A stretch of 64,000 nt of DNA from Frateuria_A yonginensis (GCF_037137055.1 NZ_JBBBNY010000004.1:186001-250000), one strand, 5' to 3'; counted from the first letter of the stretch, positions 52,516 to 62,608 are shown. Translations and numbers: made by a program. The notes: generated from the letters alone by a model not told the origin.

Positions 52516-52560
52516 TTGACTACAGCTGTAGTCAGCGCTAGCTTGACTACAACTGTAGTC
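52516..52560 (+). promoter_or_regulatory. blaI promoter with two BlaI-type operators
   Basis: Operator 1 gactacagctgtagtc (52518-52533) is a perfect 16-bp palindrome. Operator 2 gactacaactgtagtc (52545-52560) differs only in the central pair. Both contain TACA-N2-TGTA, the known MecI/BlaI half-site arrangement, and their centres are 27 bp apart. Operator 1 overlaps a -35-like TTGACT (52516-52521); the -10 at 17 bp is tagctt (weak). Operator 2 ends 12 bp before the ATG. Autorepression by the BlaI protein is the natural reading. Confidence 0.85.
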
Positions 52561-52572
52561 AGGAAAGCCGCC

Positions 52573-52959
52573 ATGCCCCGCCCTTCCATCGGCGACCAGG
52601 AACTCGCCCTGCTCCACTACCTCGCCGAACACGCGCCGGCCTCGGTCGGCGAGGTCGCCGCCGGTTTCGGCGAGGCGCGCGGCCTGGCCCGCTCGACGGT
52701 GCTGACCATGATGGAGCGCCTGCGCGGCAAGGGTTATCTCAAGCGCCGCCAGGCCGGCGGCATCTACCGCTACAGCCCCGCCACCGCGCCCGGCGAGGCG
52801 ATGCGCAACGCGGTCGGCAGCTTCGTGGAAAAGACCCTGAGCGGCTCGCTGTCGCCGTTCGTGGCCTACCTGTCCGAACGCGCCGAGGTCAGCGACGAGG
52901 AGCTGGCCGAGCTGGAGGCGCTGGTGGCCCAGTTGCAGTCGCGCCGCAAGGAGACCTGA
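52573..52959 (+). CDS. BlaI/MecI-family transcriptional repressor
   Basis: 128 residues. Winged helix typical of BlaI: IGDQELALLHYLAEHAPASV, STVLTMMERLRGKGYLKRR (recognition helix) and IYRYSPA wing, then a dimerisation helix region with KTLSGSLSPFVAYLSE. In the family the repressor is cleaved or released when the partner M56 protease is activated. AGGAAAG precedes the ATG at 52573. Two palindromic operators stand directly upstream. The M56 gene begins 2 bp after the stop, so the pair is one operon. Confidence 0.92.
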   Translation: MPRPSIGDQELALLHYLAEHAPASVGEVAAGFGEARGLARSTVLTMMERLRGKGYLKRRQAGGIYRYSPATAPGEAMRNAVGSFVEKTLSGSLSPFVAYLSERAEVSDEELAELEALVAQLQSRRKET

Positions 52960-52960
52960 C

Positions 52961-54859
52961 ATGCCGACCCTCACCGCCCTTGCCGGGGACCTGCTGCAAC
53001 GGCTCGCCTGGACCTCGCTGCAGGCCTGCGTCCTGATCGCCGCGGTGGCGCTGCTGCTGCGCCTGGCACCGCGCATGCCGGCGGCGGCACGCAGCGCGCT
53101 GTGGTGGCTGGTGGGCGCGCAACTGCTGCTCGGCCTGAGCTGGAGCCGTCCGGTGGAACTGCCGCTGCTGTCGCCCGAACCGGCGCCGGTGTCCGTCGCC
53201 GACATCGCTGCGCCGATGGTCCCGAACGCAGCGGCTCCGCTGGCCGACCTCGCCGCGCCGGCGCTGCCCGCGCAGGCGCCCTCGCCCACGGCCGCCGACC
53301 GCACGGCCACCGCCGATCGCCTGGCCTCCACCGGTCCGCTGCTCGCCGTGCTGGCGTGGTTCGCCGGGTTGGTGCTGCAGGTGCCGCGACTTTGGCGGCA
53401 ATGGCGACGCGCGCGCGCCGTGCACGCGCACGCCGAGCCGGTGGCCGATCCGCTCCTGCGCGAGCGGTGCCGCCGCCAGGCGCGGGCGCTCGGCCTGCGC
53501 CGCTGCCCGCAGTTGCGCCAGTGCGCCACGGTCACCTCGCCGCAGGTCGCCGGCTGGTTGCGCCCGGTGGTGCTGCTGCCGGCGCGGCAGGCGCTGGATG
53601 CGCGCGAGTGGGAGCTGGCGCTCGCCCACGAGCTCGCCCATCTCGCGCGGCGCGACCTGTGGTTCGGCCTGGTGCCGGCGCTCGCGCAGCGATTGTTCTT
53701 CTTCCACCCGGCGGTGCGCTGGGCGATGCGCGAGTACGCCCTGCACCGCGAGGCGGCCTGCGACGCGCGCGTGATGCGCGACCACCACGCCGCGGTGCAG
53801 GCCTACGGCCGGCTGCTGCTGCGCCTGGGCGTCTCGCATCCGCTCCACGCCGGCCTGGCCGGCGCTTCCCCCACGTTCGACAACCTGAAGAGGCGACTGC
53901 TCATGCTGCAGCAAAGCGTCAACGAATCCTCGCCCCGCGCGCGCGGCTGGCTGCTGGTGACCCTGGTCGCCCTGGCCGGCGTGCTGCCCTACCGCGTCAC
54001 CGCAGGCGATACGCCGGCCGCGACGGTGCCGCCCGCCACGTCCCCGGCACCGGCCATTGCGCCCCAGCCGATGCCGGCTCCTGCGGCCGCTCCGGCGCCC
54101 GTCGCCGCCGCGTCGGTGTCGCACTGGCCGGCCCCGCCTCCGCCGCCGCCTGCGCCGCTCCCGCCGGCGGCACCGCTGTCCCCACCGCCCCCGCCGCTCG
54201 CGAACTTCGATGGCTTGTCGGCCCGGCACGTCTACATCGACAACGGCAATCCCGGGGGCGACGGCTTCGCCCTGCTGGACGACGACGCGGTCATCGTCAC
54301 CGCCGCGCAGTCCGACATGCCCGCGATCGAGCGCCTGTACCGGAACGCGGGCAAACCCATGCTGTGGTTCCGTCGCGACAGCAGGACCTACGTGGTGCGC
54401 GACGAGGCGACGATCGAACGGGCGCGCCAGGCCTTCCAGCCGGTAAGCGAGCTGGCGCGCGAGCAAGGCAAGCTCGCCGGCAGGCAGGGCAAGCTGGCCG
54501 GCAAGCAGGCGGGACTGGCCGCCCGCGAAGCCGGCCTGGCCCGCGAGCAGGCCGAATTGGCGCGGCAGCAGGCAGAGCTGGTCCGGCACTCCGGCTCGGA
54601 CACCACGGCCATGCGTGAAGCCCGCAGGCAGGCCCTGGAGCAGGAGCAAGCCAAGCTGGAAGCCAAGCGCGCCGCCCTCGAACAGGTGCAGGCCTCGCGG
54701 CAGCGCGAGCTGGAAGCGCAGCAGGCCGAGTTCGAGAAGCAGCAGCGGGCGCTGGACCAGCGCCAGCAGCAGGTCGCCCGGCAGGCCGGGCAGCAGATGC
54801 AGCAGTTGCTGGAGGAGGCCGTGCGCAGCGGCAAGGCGCAGCCGCTGGGCAAGGGCTAG
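52961..54859 (+). CDS. BlaR1-like M56 membrane metalloprotease with coiled-coil sensor region
   Basis: 632 residues. Membrane helices near 18-36, 46-62, 124-142 and 325-345; the cytoplasmic M56 zinc protease lies between the third and fourth, with H223-E-L-A-H227 and the third-ligand region REYALHREAACDARV. After the last helix comes a Pro/Ala linker (about 350-412), a small alpha/beta domain (about 416-490: VYIDNGN..., PMLWFRRDSRTYVVRD), then six exact heptads (503-544, pattern xxLAxxQ) continuing into a Gln/Glu coiled coil to the end. The penicillin-binding sensor of classical BlaR1 is absent, so the signal is probably not a beta-lactam. Coupled to the BlaI gene upstream. Confidence 0.88.
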   Translation: MPTLTALAGDLLQRLAWTSLQACVLIAAVALLLRLAPRMPAAARSALWWLVGAQLLLGLSWSRPVELPLLSPEPAPVSVADIAAPMVPNAAAPLADLAAPALPAQAPSPTAADRTATADRLASTGPLLAVLAWFAGLVLQVPRLWRQWRRARAVHAHAEPVADPLLRERCRRQARALGLRRCPQLRQCATVTSPQVAGWLRPVVLLPARQALDAREWELALAHELAHLARRDLWFGLVPALAQRLFFFHPAVRWAMREYALHREAACDARVMRDHHAAVQAYGRLLLRLGVSHPLHAGLAGASPTFDNLKRRLLMLQQSVNESSPRARGWLLVTLVALAGVLPYRVTAGDTPAATVPPATSPAPAIAPQPMPAPAAAPAPVAAASVSHWPAPPPPPPAPLPPAAPLSPPPPPLANFDGLSARHVYIDNGNPGGDGFALLDDDAVIVTAAQSDMPAIERLYRNAGKPMLWFRRDSRTYVVRDEATIERARQAFQPVSELAREQGKLAGRQGKLAGKQAGLAAREAGLAREQAELARQQAELVRHSGSDTTAMREARRQALEQEQAKLEAKRAALEQVQASRQRELEAQQAEFEKQQRALDQRQQQVARQAGQQMQQLLEEAVRSGKAQPLGKG

Positions 54860-55053
54860 CGCTGGTCCATCGGCCGGGCCGCCGTCGGCGGTCCGGCCCG
54901 CATCCGGTGGCGCCGCTCGAAGGCACACCGGCGCGGTCCGCCTGCCACGTGCGCGGGCCGTTCGTCCACCCGGGCCACCCGCCCGTCACCGACCAGGCGA
55001 CCGCGATTCCCGGGCAGGGCACCCTCGGCGGACCATTCGCCTGGAGAGCCGCC

Positions 55054-55524
55054 ATGTCCTGCCGCTTCCTGCGCCACGCCCTGCTCGCCCAGGCCTGCGG
55101 CCTGGCGCTCGCCTGCGGCAGCCCCGCTGCCGCCGCGGTCGACGAAACCGCCCGCTCCGAAGCGGCCGTGCTTGCCGTCGAGGAGCACTGGCTGCAGGCC
55201 GAAGGCACCGGCGACACCGCCTGGCTGGCGCAGATGCTGCTGCCGTCCTACCGTTCGGTCGGCGCCGACGGCGCCGTGCACGACCGCGCCGCCATCCTGG
55301 CCCACGCGCGGAGCGCCAAGGGCTCGGATCGCGTCATGCGGCGGATCCAGGCCTACCTGTCCGCGCACCCCTCGGGCAAGGCAGTGCGGCTGGAGGGAAA
55401 CCTGGCGATCGTGTCCTTCTACGACCCGGCGCAAGGGCCACAGCACATTCGTTCGTCCGACGTGTTCGTGTACCGCGACGGCGGCTGGCACGCGGTCTAC
55501 TCCCAGCACAGCACGGCACGCTAG
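55054..55524 (+). CDS. Secreted DUF4440/SnoaL-like protein
   Basis: 156 residues. Signal peptide RFLRHALLAQACGLALACGSPAAAA; an internal LACG could be a lipobox, so secretion or lipid anchoring are both possible. The NTF2-like pattern is EEHWLQAEGTGDTAWLAQMLLPSYRSVGADG with SDVFVYRDGGWHAVYSQH at the end. The start at 55054 has TGGAGA upstream. It is 194 bp downstream of the M56 gene; a GC-rich hairpin of about 30 bp just after that gene separates them. Confidence 0.8.
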   Translation: MSCRFLRHALLAQACGLALACGSPAAAAVDETARSEAAVLAVEEHWLQAEGTGDTAWLAQMLLPSYRSVGADGAVHDRAAILAHARSAKGSDRVMRRIQAYLSAHPSGKAVRLEGNLAIVSFYDPAQGPQHIRSSDVFVYRDGGWHAVYSQHSTAR

Positions 55525-55555
55525 CCCCATCTTCCCGAGGCATATCGCCGGAAGG

Positions 55556-55584
55556 CCGAAGGCCGGGACAAGCCCGGCCTTCGG
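55556..55584. terminator. Hairpin between converging DUF4440 and S9 peptidase genes
   Basis: Perfect 12-bp stem ccgaaggccggg/cccggccttcgg with a 5-base loop. No long T run follows, but the position between two convergent stops fits a shared terminator. Confidence 0.65.
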
Positions 55585-55607
55585 TGGGTTTCCGGTCGCG
55601 ACGCCCC

Positions 55608-57932
55608 TCAGTCCTTGGACGGGGTGAAGCCGAACTCCTTGGGCGGCGTGTCGCCGGCCAGGTAGCGCACGAAGTAGTCCCAGCGCCGGCGCATGGCATA
55701 GGCGCCCTTCTCCTTGCCGTAGCCGTGGTGCACGTTGGGGATCAGCAGCAGGTCGAAGTCCTTGTTCGCCTTGATCAGCGCATCGGCGACCAGCAAGGTG
55801 TTGGACGGCGGCACGTTGTCGTCCAGCGTGCCGTGCACCAGCATCAGCCGGCCCTTGAGGTTGGCGGCGTGGCTCTGGTTGGCCTGGTCGTCGTAGTTGG
55901 TGCTGCCGTCCTTGTTCCTGACCAGCGGGCCCTGGTACTTCTCGGCCCAGTCGTCCTCGTAGTTGCGGTTGTCGTGGTTGCCGCTCTCGGACCAGCCGAC
56001 CTTGAAGAAGTCGGGGTAGCGGAACATCGCGTCCGCGGTGGCGTTGCCGCCGCCGGAATGGCCCCAGATGCCGACGCGGTCGAGGTCGATCCACGCGTAG
56101 CGCTTGCCCAGTTCCTTGATGCCGGCCACCTGGTCGGGCAGCGTGTTGTCGCCCATGTTGCCGTACCAGGCGTCGTGGAAGGCCTTGGAACGCCAGGGCG
56201 TGCCCATGCCGTCGATCGCCACCACGACGAAGCCGAGCTCGGCCAGCGCCTGGTTGTCGCCGCGCGCGGCGAGGAAGTTGCGCCCGCGCACCGAGCCGGT
56301 CTGCGGACCGGGGTAGATGTAGTCGATGACCGGGTACTTCTTGTGCGGATCGAAGTGGCTGGGCCGGAACAGCATGCCGTACAGGTCGGTCTTGCCGTCG
56401 CGCGCCTTCACCGTGATCGGCATCGGCGGCACCCAGCCGGCCGCGCGCAGGCGGCTGATGTCGGCCCTGGCGACGGTGGCGAGCGTGCGGCCGTCGTGGC
56501 TGTCGCGCAGCACGGTGACCGGCGGCTCCGTCGGGGTCGAGTACGTGTCGACGAAGGCCTTGCCGTCGGGCGAGAGGGTGATCTCGTGGTTGGCCGCTTC
56601 CGGCGTGAGCAGCACCGGCCTGCCGCCGTCCAGGCTGACCTTGAAGAACTGCTGGTAGTACGGGTTCACGCCCGGCGTGCGGCCGACGCCACGGAACCAC
56701 ACGGTGCGCGTCTTCGGATCGACCTTGAGCACCTCGGTGACGTTGCCTTCGCCGGTGGTGATGGCATGCTTGAGCTTGCCGGTGTCGAGGTCGTACAGGT
56801 ACAGGTTGCCCCAGTTGCTGCGCTCGGAGAACCAGATCGCCTCGTGGCTCTCGGGCAGGTAGAACCAGTTGACCTGGCCGTTGCCGCTCTCGTAGTAGGT
56901 CGGCACGTGCTCCTCGAACACGGTGCGTACCGCGCCTGTCTTCGGATCGGCGATGCGGAACCATTCGTCCTTGTGGTAGCGCGAGGTGGAGACGAAGGCC
57001 AGCGTCTTGCCGTCGCTTGCCCACTTCACGTCGTCCCAGCCGCCCTCCGGGCCGCAACTGATGTCATCGCACAGGGTCGAGCGGTGCTGGTCCGGCGGCA
57101 TCTTCAGGCGCACCACCTTCCTGGTGGGCACGTCGATGACGACGCGCTCGATCATGGTCACGTGCTCGTCGCCGGCCAGCGGGCCCTTCCACTTGAGCAG
57201 CTCGGAGTGGCCGACCTGCGTCTTGAGCAGGTACATGTCGCCGGTCTTGCGCTGATCCTGCTGGAAGGTGGCGATCTGCTTCGAATCGGGCGACCACACC
57301 AGGATCGCGTTGTCGGTGTGCTTCCAGCCGGCGTTGTCGGTGGCGTAGCCGAAGTTCTCCACGCCGTCGGTGGTGAGCTGGGTCTCCTTGCCGGTGGCGA
57401 CGTCACGCAGCCACAGGTTCCAGTCGCGGATGAAGGCCTCGGTCTTCTTGTCCGGCGACAGCACGCCGGGCTCCTTGCCGGCCTTCCTGGCCACGCATTC
57501 GCCCTGCGCCGACTTGAGGTCGCACAGGTAGTGCCGGCCGGCGACCTGCACGTCCAGCCGGCCGTCGTTCGCGATCACGTAGTCGCGGATGCCCAGCTTG
57601 TCGGCCTTGATCGGCTTGGCCAGCGCCTTGCCCAGCGCGGCGGCGAGCCGCGGCTGGTCGAAGGCATCGGACACCTTGCCGCTGGCGGTATCCATGACGC
57701 GGTAGTGGTCGCCCTTGGCGTCGTGGTCGACATACCAGAAGTGCGTGTCGTCCAGCCAGGTCACGCGCTGGACCGCATGGTCCACCAGCGGCACGGTGGC
57801 GTCGCCCAGGAAACGCTCGGCCCGCGCGTAGTCGTCGGCGCTCAGCGTGCGACCCTGCGCGAACGCGCCGGTGGCCACCAGGCCCAGTGCCAGCGCACCG
57901 GCCAGGCGCGCCTTGCCCATCATCGAAACCAT
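55608..57932 (-). CDS. S9 family dipeptidyl-peptidase IV-like protein
   Basis: 774 residues. Signal peptide MVSMMGKARLAGALALGLVATGAFA. An N-terminal DPP4-type beta-propeller (about 60-500) contains DEWFRIADPKTG and YYESGNGQVNWFYLPE. A C-terminal alpha/beta-hydrolase follows: Ser626 in GHSGGGN, Asp704 in GTLDDNV, His736 in VHHGYG. The spacings equal those of DPP-IV (630, 708, 740). It should remove X-Pro or X-Ala dipeptides in the periplasm. The start at 57932 is chosen because GGGGAAAACAG precedes it; ATGs 9 and 12 bases inside are alternatives. Confidence 0.93.
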   Translation of the reverse strand: MVSMMGKARLAGALALGLVATGAFAQGRTLSADDYARAERFLGDATVPLVDHAVQRVTWLDDTHFWYVDHDAKGDHYRVMDTASGKVSDAFDQPRLAAALGKALAKPIKADKLGIRDYVIANDGRLDVQVAGRHYLCDLKSAQGECVARKAGKEPGVLSPDKKTEAFIRDWNLWLRDVATGKETQLTTDGVENFGYATDNAGWKHTDNAILVWSPDSKQIATFQQDQRKTGDMYLLKTQVGHSELLKWKGPLAGDEHVTMIERVVIDVPTRKVVRLKMPPDQHRSTLCDDISCGPEGGWDDVKWASDGKTLAFVSTSRYHKDEWFRIADPKTGAVRTVFEEHVPTYYESGNGQVNWFYLPESHEAIWFSERSNWGNLYLYDLDTGKLKHAITTGEGNVTEVLKVDPKTRTVWFRGVGRTPGVNPYYQQFFKVSLDGGRPVLLTPEAANHEITLSPDGKAFVDTYSTPTEPPVTVLRDSHDGRTLATVARADISRLRAAGWVPPMPITVKARDGKTDLYGMLFRPSHFDPHKKYPVIDYIYPGPQTGSVRGRNFLAARGDNQALAELGFVVVAIDGMGTPWRSKAFHDAWYGNMGDNTLPDQVAGIKELGKRYAWIDLDRVGIWGHSGGGNATADAMFRYPDFFKVGWSESGNHDNRNYEDDWAEKYQGPLVRNKDGSTNYDDQANQSHAANLKGRLMLVHGTLDDNVPPSNTLLVADALIKANKDFDLLLIPNVHHGYGKEKGAYAMRRRWDYFVRYLAGDTPPKEFGFTPSKD

Positions 57933-58071
57933 CTGTTTTCCCCTTTGAGGACCTGCGAACGGTCCGATCCTAACGTGCCGAAAGTCATGGCACCCCTGCC
58001 AAAGGTCGGGGGCGTTGACGTGCGGGCCGAGCGGACGCACGCTCGCAATTTCCTGCAGCGGAGCGCAAGCG

Positions 58072-58815
58072 ATGGCTTACGTCGTGATCGGCAACTACGT
58101 CTCGCCCTACGTGCGCAAGGTGCTGGTGTGCATGGAGCTCAAGGGCCTGGCCTACCGCATCGACCCGATCGCGCCATTCGTGGGCAACGACCGCTTCGAG
58201 CGCCTGAGCCCCTTGCGCCGCATCCCGGTGCTGCTGGCCGGCGATCGCGTGTTCAACGATTCCTCGGTGATCTGCCAGTACCTGGAGGACGTGCATCCCG
58301 CGCCCGCGCTGTACCCGAGCGACCCGGCCGACCGCGCGCAGGCGCGCTGGCTGGAGGAGTACGCCGACACCTACCTGGCCGACGGCCTGATCTGGCGGCT
58401 GTTCTACCAGAAGGCGATCCGCCGCTACGTCTTCGGCGAACCCGCCGACGAGGCGGTGGTGCGCGAGGCGCTGGAGGTGCACATCCCCCGCGCGCTGGAT
58501 TACCTGGAAAGCCGGCTGCCCGCCGAGGGCTTCCTGTTCGGCGCCCTGTCGATCGCCGACGTCACCATCGCCTGCATGTTCCGCACCGCCGCGTTCGCGC
58601 GCTTCGCCATCGATGCCGGGCGCTGGCCGCGCAGCGCCGCGTTCGTCGAGCGGGTGCTGGCGCTCGAACCGTTCCGCAAGCTTGCCGTGCTCGAGGACGC
58701 GGTGCTGCGCCAGCCATTGGCCGAGCAGCGCGCGGCACTGGCCGCGGCCGGCGCGCCGTTGACGGCGGACACGTTCGGCACATCGGCGCCGCGGCATGGC
58801 CTGCCGCGCACGTAG
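58072..58815 (+). CDS. Glutathione S-transferase family protein
   Basis: 247 residues. The thioredoxin-like N-terminal domain (YVSPYVRKVLVCMELKGL, then RIPVLLAGDRVFNDSSVICQYLE) carries the cis-Pro and the Ser/Asp glutathione contact. The all-helical C-terminal domain (about 90-215) has LFGALSIADVTIACMF, the conserved N-capping box. GGAG lies upstream of the ATG at 58072. No neighbouring gene indicates a substrate. Confidence 0.9.
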   Translation: MAYVVIGNYVSPYVRKVLVCMELKGLAYRIDPIAPFVGNDRFERLSPLRRIPVLLAGDRVFNDSSVICQYLEDVHPAPALYPSDPADRAQARWLEEYADTYLADGLIWRLFYQKAIRRYVFGEPADEAVVREALEVHIPRALDYLESRLPAEGFLFGALSIADVTIACMFRTAAFARFAIDAGRWPRSAAFVERVLALEPFRKLAVLEDAVLRQPLAEQRAALAAAGAPLTADTFGTSAPRHGLPRT

Positions 58816-58929
58816 CGGGCCCCCGGCGGCGCCTGCGCTTCGGTCCGCGGCCTGCGCGCGGCACGAACGGTCGAGGGCCGCCGGCAACCGCCGCGCGTAG
58901 GCACGGGCCGGGGTCGAGGGTCCGCAAGC

Positions 58930-59841
58930 TCACCGCAGCGACCCGAACTGCGATGCCGCCCGTTCCACCAGCCAGTCGATGAACACGCGCAGTCGCGCCG
59001 GCATCTGCCGCCGCGGCGGGTAGAGCACGGTCAGCGGCAGCGTCGGCGGCGGCGTCTGCGGCAGCAGCTCGACCATGCGGCCGTCGGCCAGTTCCTGCGC
59101 CATGCGGTAGCGCGGGAACTGCGCGATGCCCATGCCGGCGCAGCAGCAAGCCAGGTACGCCTCGGCACCGTTGACGGTGACGCGACCGGGCAGGGTCACC
59201 TCGCGGCGCCGCCGCCCCACCATGAATTCCAGCGGCTCGCACCGGCGAGTGGTGGGCGAGGCCCAGTTCACTGCCTGGTGGCCGTCCTGCAGCTCGGCGA
59301 GGTTGCGCGGCCGGCCGTGCCGGCGCACGTAGTCGGCGCTGGCGATGGTCACCTGCGGCAGCGCCGCGATGCGCCGGCCGACCATGCCGGCGTCGCCCGG
59401 CTCGCCCACGCGCAGGGCGCAATCGACGCCCTCGCGCACCAGGTCGACCCGCCGGTCGGTGGTGCCAAGGTCCAGCTCGACCTGCGGGAAGCGGGCGAAG
59501 AATTCCGGCAGCGCCGGGATCACCAGCAGCCGCGCCAGCGTGGAGGTGAGTTCCACGCGCAGACGGCCACGCGGCTGGATCACCCCCTCGCGCAGGCTGG
59601 TCTCCACTTCGTCCACGTCGGCCAGCAGGCGCACGCAGTGGGCGTAATAGGCCTCGCCTTCGCGGGTGACGCGCACGCGCCGCGTGGTCCGCTGAAGCAG
59701 TTGTGCGCCGAGCCGTTCCTCCAGTCGCCGGATCGCATGGGTGACCGTGGCGCGGGGCAGGTTCAGGTCGTCCGCGGCGGCGGTGAAGCTGCCGGTTTCC
59801 ACGATGCGCGCGTACAGCCGCATGGCCTGCAGGCGGTCCAT
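58930..59841 (-). CDS. LysR-family transcriptional regulator
   Basis: 303 residues. N-terminal winged helix: MRLYARIVETGSFTAAADDL and ATVTHAIRRLEERLG. The substrate-binding domain follows (GRLRVELTSTLARLLVIPAL, VDCALRVGEPGDAGMVGRRI), in the CrgA/PA2220-like subgroup. Divergent from an aldo/keto reductase; the 105-bp shared gap is less GC-rich and has an imperfect palindrome gattattgagcatttatc (59873-59890) that may be its site. AGGA precedes the ATG. Confidence 0.92.
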   Translation of the reverse strand: MDRLQAMRLYARIVETGSFTAAADDLNLPRATVTHAIRRLEERLGAQLLQRTTRRVRVTREGEAYYAHCVRLLADVDEVETSLREGVIQPRGRLRVELTSTLARLLVIPALPEFFARFPQVELDLGTTDRRVDLVREGVDCALRVGEPGDAGMVGRRIAALPQVTIASADYVRRHGRPRNLAELQDGHQAVNWASPTTRRCEPLEFMVGRRRREVTLPGRVTVNGAEAYLACCCAGMGIAQFPRYRMAQELADGRMVELLPQTPPPTLPLTVLYPPRRQMPARLRVFIDWLVERAASQFGSLR

Positions 59842-59946
59842 GGATTGTTGATCCTGCTTGAAAGGTGATGGCGATTATTGAGCATTTATCCGGAGGCCGC
59901 AGCAGCGCACGATGGCCGCCCCGCCACCCAACCCGGAGATAGCCCC

Positions 59947-60939
<993 letters not shown>

Positions 60940-60947
60940 CCGCTGCC

Positions 60948-60971
60948 GCAGGAGCGGGCTTGCTCGCGATG
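60948..60971. repeat. Single REP-like unit downstream of the aldo/keto reductase
   Basis: gcaggagcgggcttgctcgc followed by gatg, close to the consensus of the other copies. A degenerate facing copy (gcgtcgcggcgggc) may lie at about 60988-61003. It fills much of the gap before queF. Confidence 0.6.
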
Positions 60972-61061
60972 GGCCCGGTTTACCGCAGAGCGTCGCGGCG
61001 GGCCCGCCCTCGGTGGACCATCAAGGCCGTGGCGGGCATGGGGTCCGCGGTGCGCGGCCAC

Positions 61062-61067
61062 TACACT
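61062..61067 (+). promoter_or_regulatory. Candidate -10 box of queF, leaderless arrangement
   Basis: TACACT is followed by tgccgc and then the ATG at 61074; no Shine-Dalgarno is present. Confidence 0.45.
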
Positions 61068-61073
61068 TGCCGC

Positions 61074-61898
61074 ATGAGCACCCCCGAACATTCCCCGCTC
61101 GGCAAGGCCACCGCCTACGCCGACCGCTACGACCCCTCGCTGCTGTTCCCGATTCCCCGCGCCGTCAAGCGTGCCGAGATCGGCGTGATCGAGCCGCTGC
61201 CGTTCCACGGCGTGGACGTGTGGAACGCCTACGAGCTCTCCTGGCTCGATCCGCGCGGCAAGCCGCAGGTGGCGCTGGCGGAATTCCGCGTGCCGGCCGA
61301 CTCGCCGAACATCATCGAATCGAAGTCCTTCAAGCTGTACCTGAACGGCTTCTCGCAGGAGCGGATCGACACGCCGGCGCTGACCGGGACGCTGCTGCGC
61401 GACCTCGCCGTCGCGGCCGGCGCGCCGGTGGCGGTGGCGCTGACCCCGCCGTCCGCGGCGGCGTACGCGATCGCCGACCTGCCCGGCGAGCTGCTCGACG
61501 AGCTGCCGCTGGCGATCGACGACTACGGCCCGCCCAAGGCGCACTATCTCAGCGCCGACCACGGCGCCGCGCCGGTGGAGGAGACCCTGCTCTCGCACCT
61601 GCTGCGTTCGAACTGCCCGGTCACCGGGCAGCCGGACTGGGGCAGCGTGCAGATCGCCTACCGCGGCGCACCGATCGACCGGGCCGGACTGCTGCGCTAC
61701 CTGGTCTCCTTCCGCACCCACAACGAGTTCCACGAGCAGTGCGTGGAACGCATCTTCGTGGACCTGATGGCGCGCTGCGCGCCGCAGCGGCTCAGCGTGT
61801 ACGCGCGCTACACCCGCCGCGGGGGGCTGGACATCAACCCGTTCCGCAGCACCGACCCTCAGGCCGTGCCGGGCAACCCGCGCAGCGCCCGCCAGTAG
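61074..61898 (+). CDS. queF: NADPH-dependent 7-cyano-7-deazaguanine reductase
   Basis: 274 residues; reduces preQ0 to preQ1 in queuosine biosynthesis, cytoplasmic. Bimodular (E. coli-type) length. The substrate-forming Cys181 in SNCPVTGQPDWGS and Asp188 are each 9 residues off E. coli C190 and D197. The family signature ESKSFKLYLNGF is at residues 83-94 and FHEQCVERIF near 221. No other que gene lies in the window. Confidence 0.95.
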   Translation: MSTPEHSPLGKATAYADRYDPSLLFPIPRAVKRAEIGVIEPLPFHGVDVWNAYELSWLDPRGKPQVALAEFRVPADSPNIIESKSFKLYLNGFSQERIDTPALTGTLLRDLAVAAGAPVAVALTPPSAAAYAIADLPGELLDELPLAIDDYGPPKAHYLSADHGAAPVEETLLSHLLRSNCPVTGQPDWGSVQIAYRGAPIDRAGLLRYLVSFRTHNEFHEQCVERIFVDLMARCAPQRLSVYARYTRRGGLDINPFRSTDPQAVPGNPRSARQ

Positions 61899-61915
61899 GC
61901 AGGCGCATGCCTGCC
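61898..61915 (+). terminator. Short hairpin at queF stop
   Basis: Stem ggcaggc/gcctgcc with loop gcat begins at the stop codon. No T run; weak terminator at best. Confidence 0.35.
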
Positions 61916-62003
61916 TGCCGGTAATCGGCGCTTCAGATCGGCGGCGCTAGCCTTTAGCACCGGCCCACTGGCGGCCCTTCGACGCTCGCTCACGGATTCG
62001 ACC

Positions 62004-62594
62004 ATGAAGATCCACGCACGCACTCTCGTCCTGCACGGCGCGGCGCTGTCCGGCCTGCTGCTGCTCGCTGCCTGCGGCAAGCACGAGAACGAACCGGCCA
62101 CCAGCCCGCCCGCCGCCAGCACCGCGGCCGCGCCGACGGCGGCACAGAGCGCCCCCGCGCCCGCCGCGACCACTCCGGCACCGGCCGCCACGACGCCGGC
62201 CGCCGCCGCTTCCGCCAGCACCGGCACCAGCGCCGCGGTGCAGTCGGCGGACGTGTTCAAGGTCGATGCCGTGACGCTGGGCGATGCGGTCACCGCCGGT
62301 TACCGCATCGCCAGGCCGACCACCACCTTCGCGCCCTCGCAGAACACCATCTACGCCAGCGTGGCCACCAGCGGCGCCACCCCGGGGGCGACCCTGAGCG
62401 CACGCTTCAGCTACCTGGAAGGCAAGGGCCAGGACGTCACCACGATCAGCCAGACCATCGCCACCGACGGTCCGGCCACCACCACCTTCAAGCTGCACAA
62501 CCCGAACAACTGGCCGGCCGGCAAGTACAAGGTGGAGATCGCCGTCGACGGCAAGCCGGTCAGCAGCGAGACCTTCGAGGTCAAGGCGGCCTGA
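62004..62594 (+). CDS. Predicted lipoprotein with Ala/Pro/Thr-rich linker
   Basis: 196 residues. The lipoprotein signal ends in LLLLAAC (Cys at about residue 24). A 45-residue low-complexity linker of Ala, Pro and Thr with near repeats APAATTPAPAATTP follows. The C-terminal domain (about 80-196) is beta-rich (VEIAVDGKPVSSETFEV), resembling an immunoglobulin-like fold. I do not recognise the family. Confidence 0.75.
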   Translation: MKIHARTLVLHGAALSGLLLLAACGKHENEPATSPPAASTAAAPTAAQSAPAPAATTPAPAATTPAAAASASTGTSAAVQSADVFKVDAVTLGDAVTAGYRIARPTTTFAPSQNTIYASVATSGATPGATLSARFSYLEGKGQDVTTISQTIATDGPATTTFKLHNPNNWPAGKYKVEIAVDGKPVSSETFEVKAA

Positions 62595-62608
62595 CGCGTC
62601 CGCCAGCC

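Noticed and set aside
49761..52589. 942-codon minus-strand frame opposite the Oar-like receptor
   Set aside because: Valine/Gln/Arg repeat-like shadow product; it also runs through the terminator and the blaI operators.
54872..54901. GC-rich hairpin after the M56 gene as terminator
   Set aside because: One mismatch in the stem and no T run; GC-rich sequence makes such hairpins frequent by chance.
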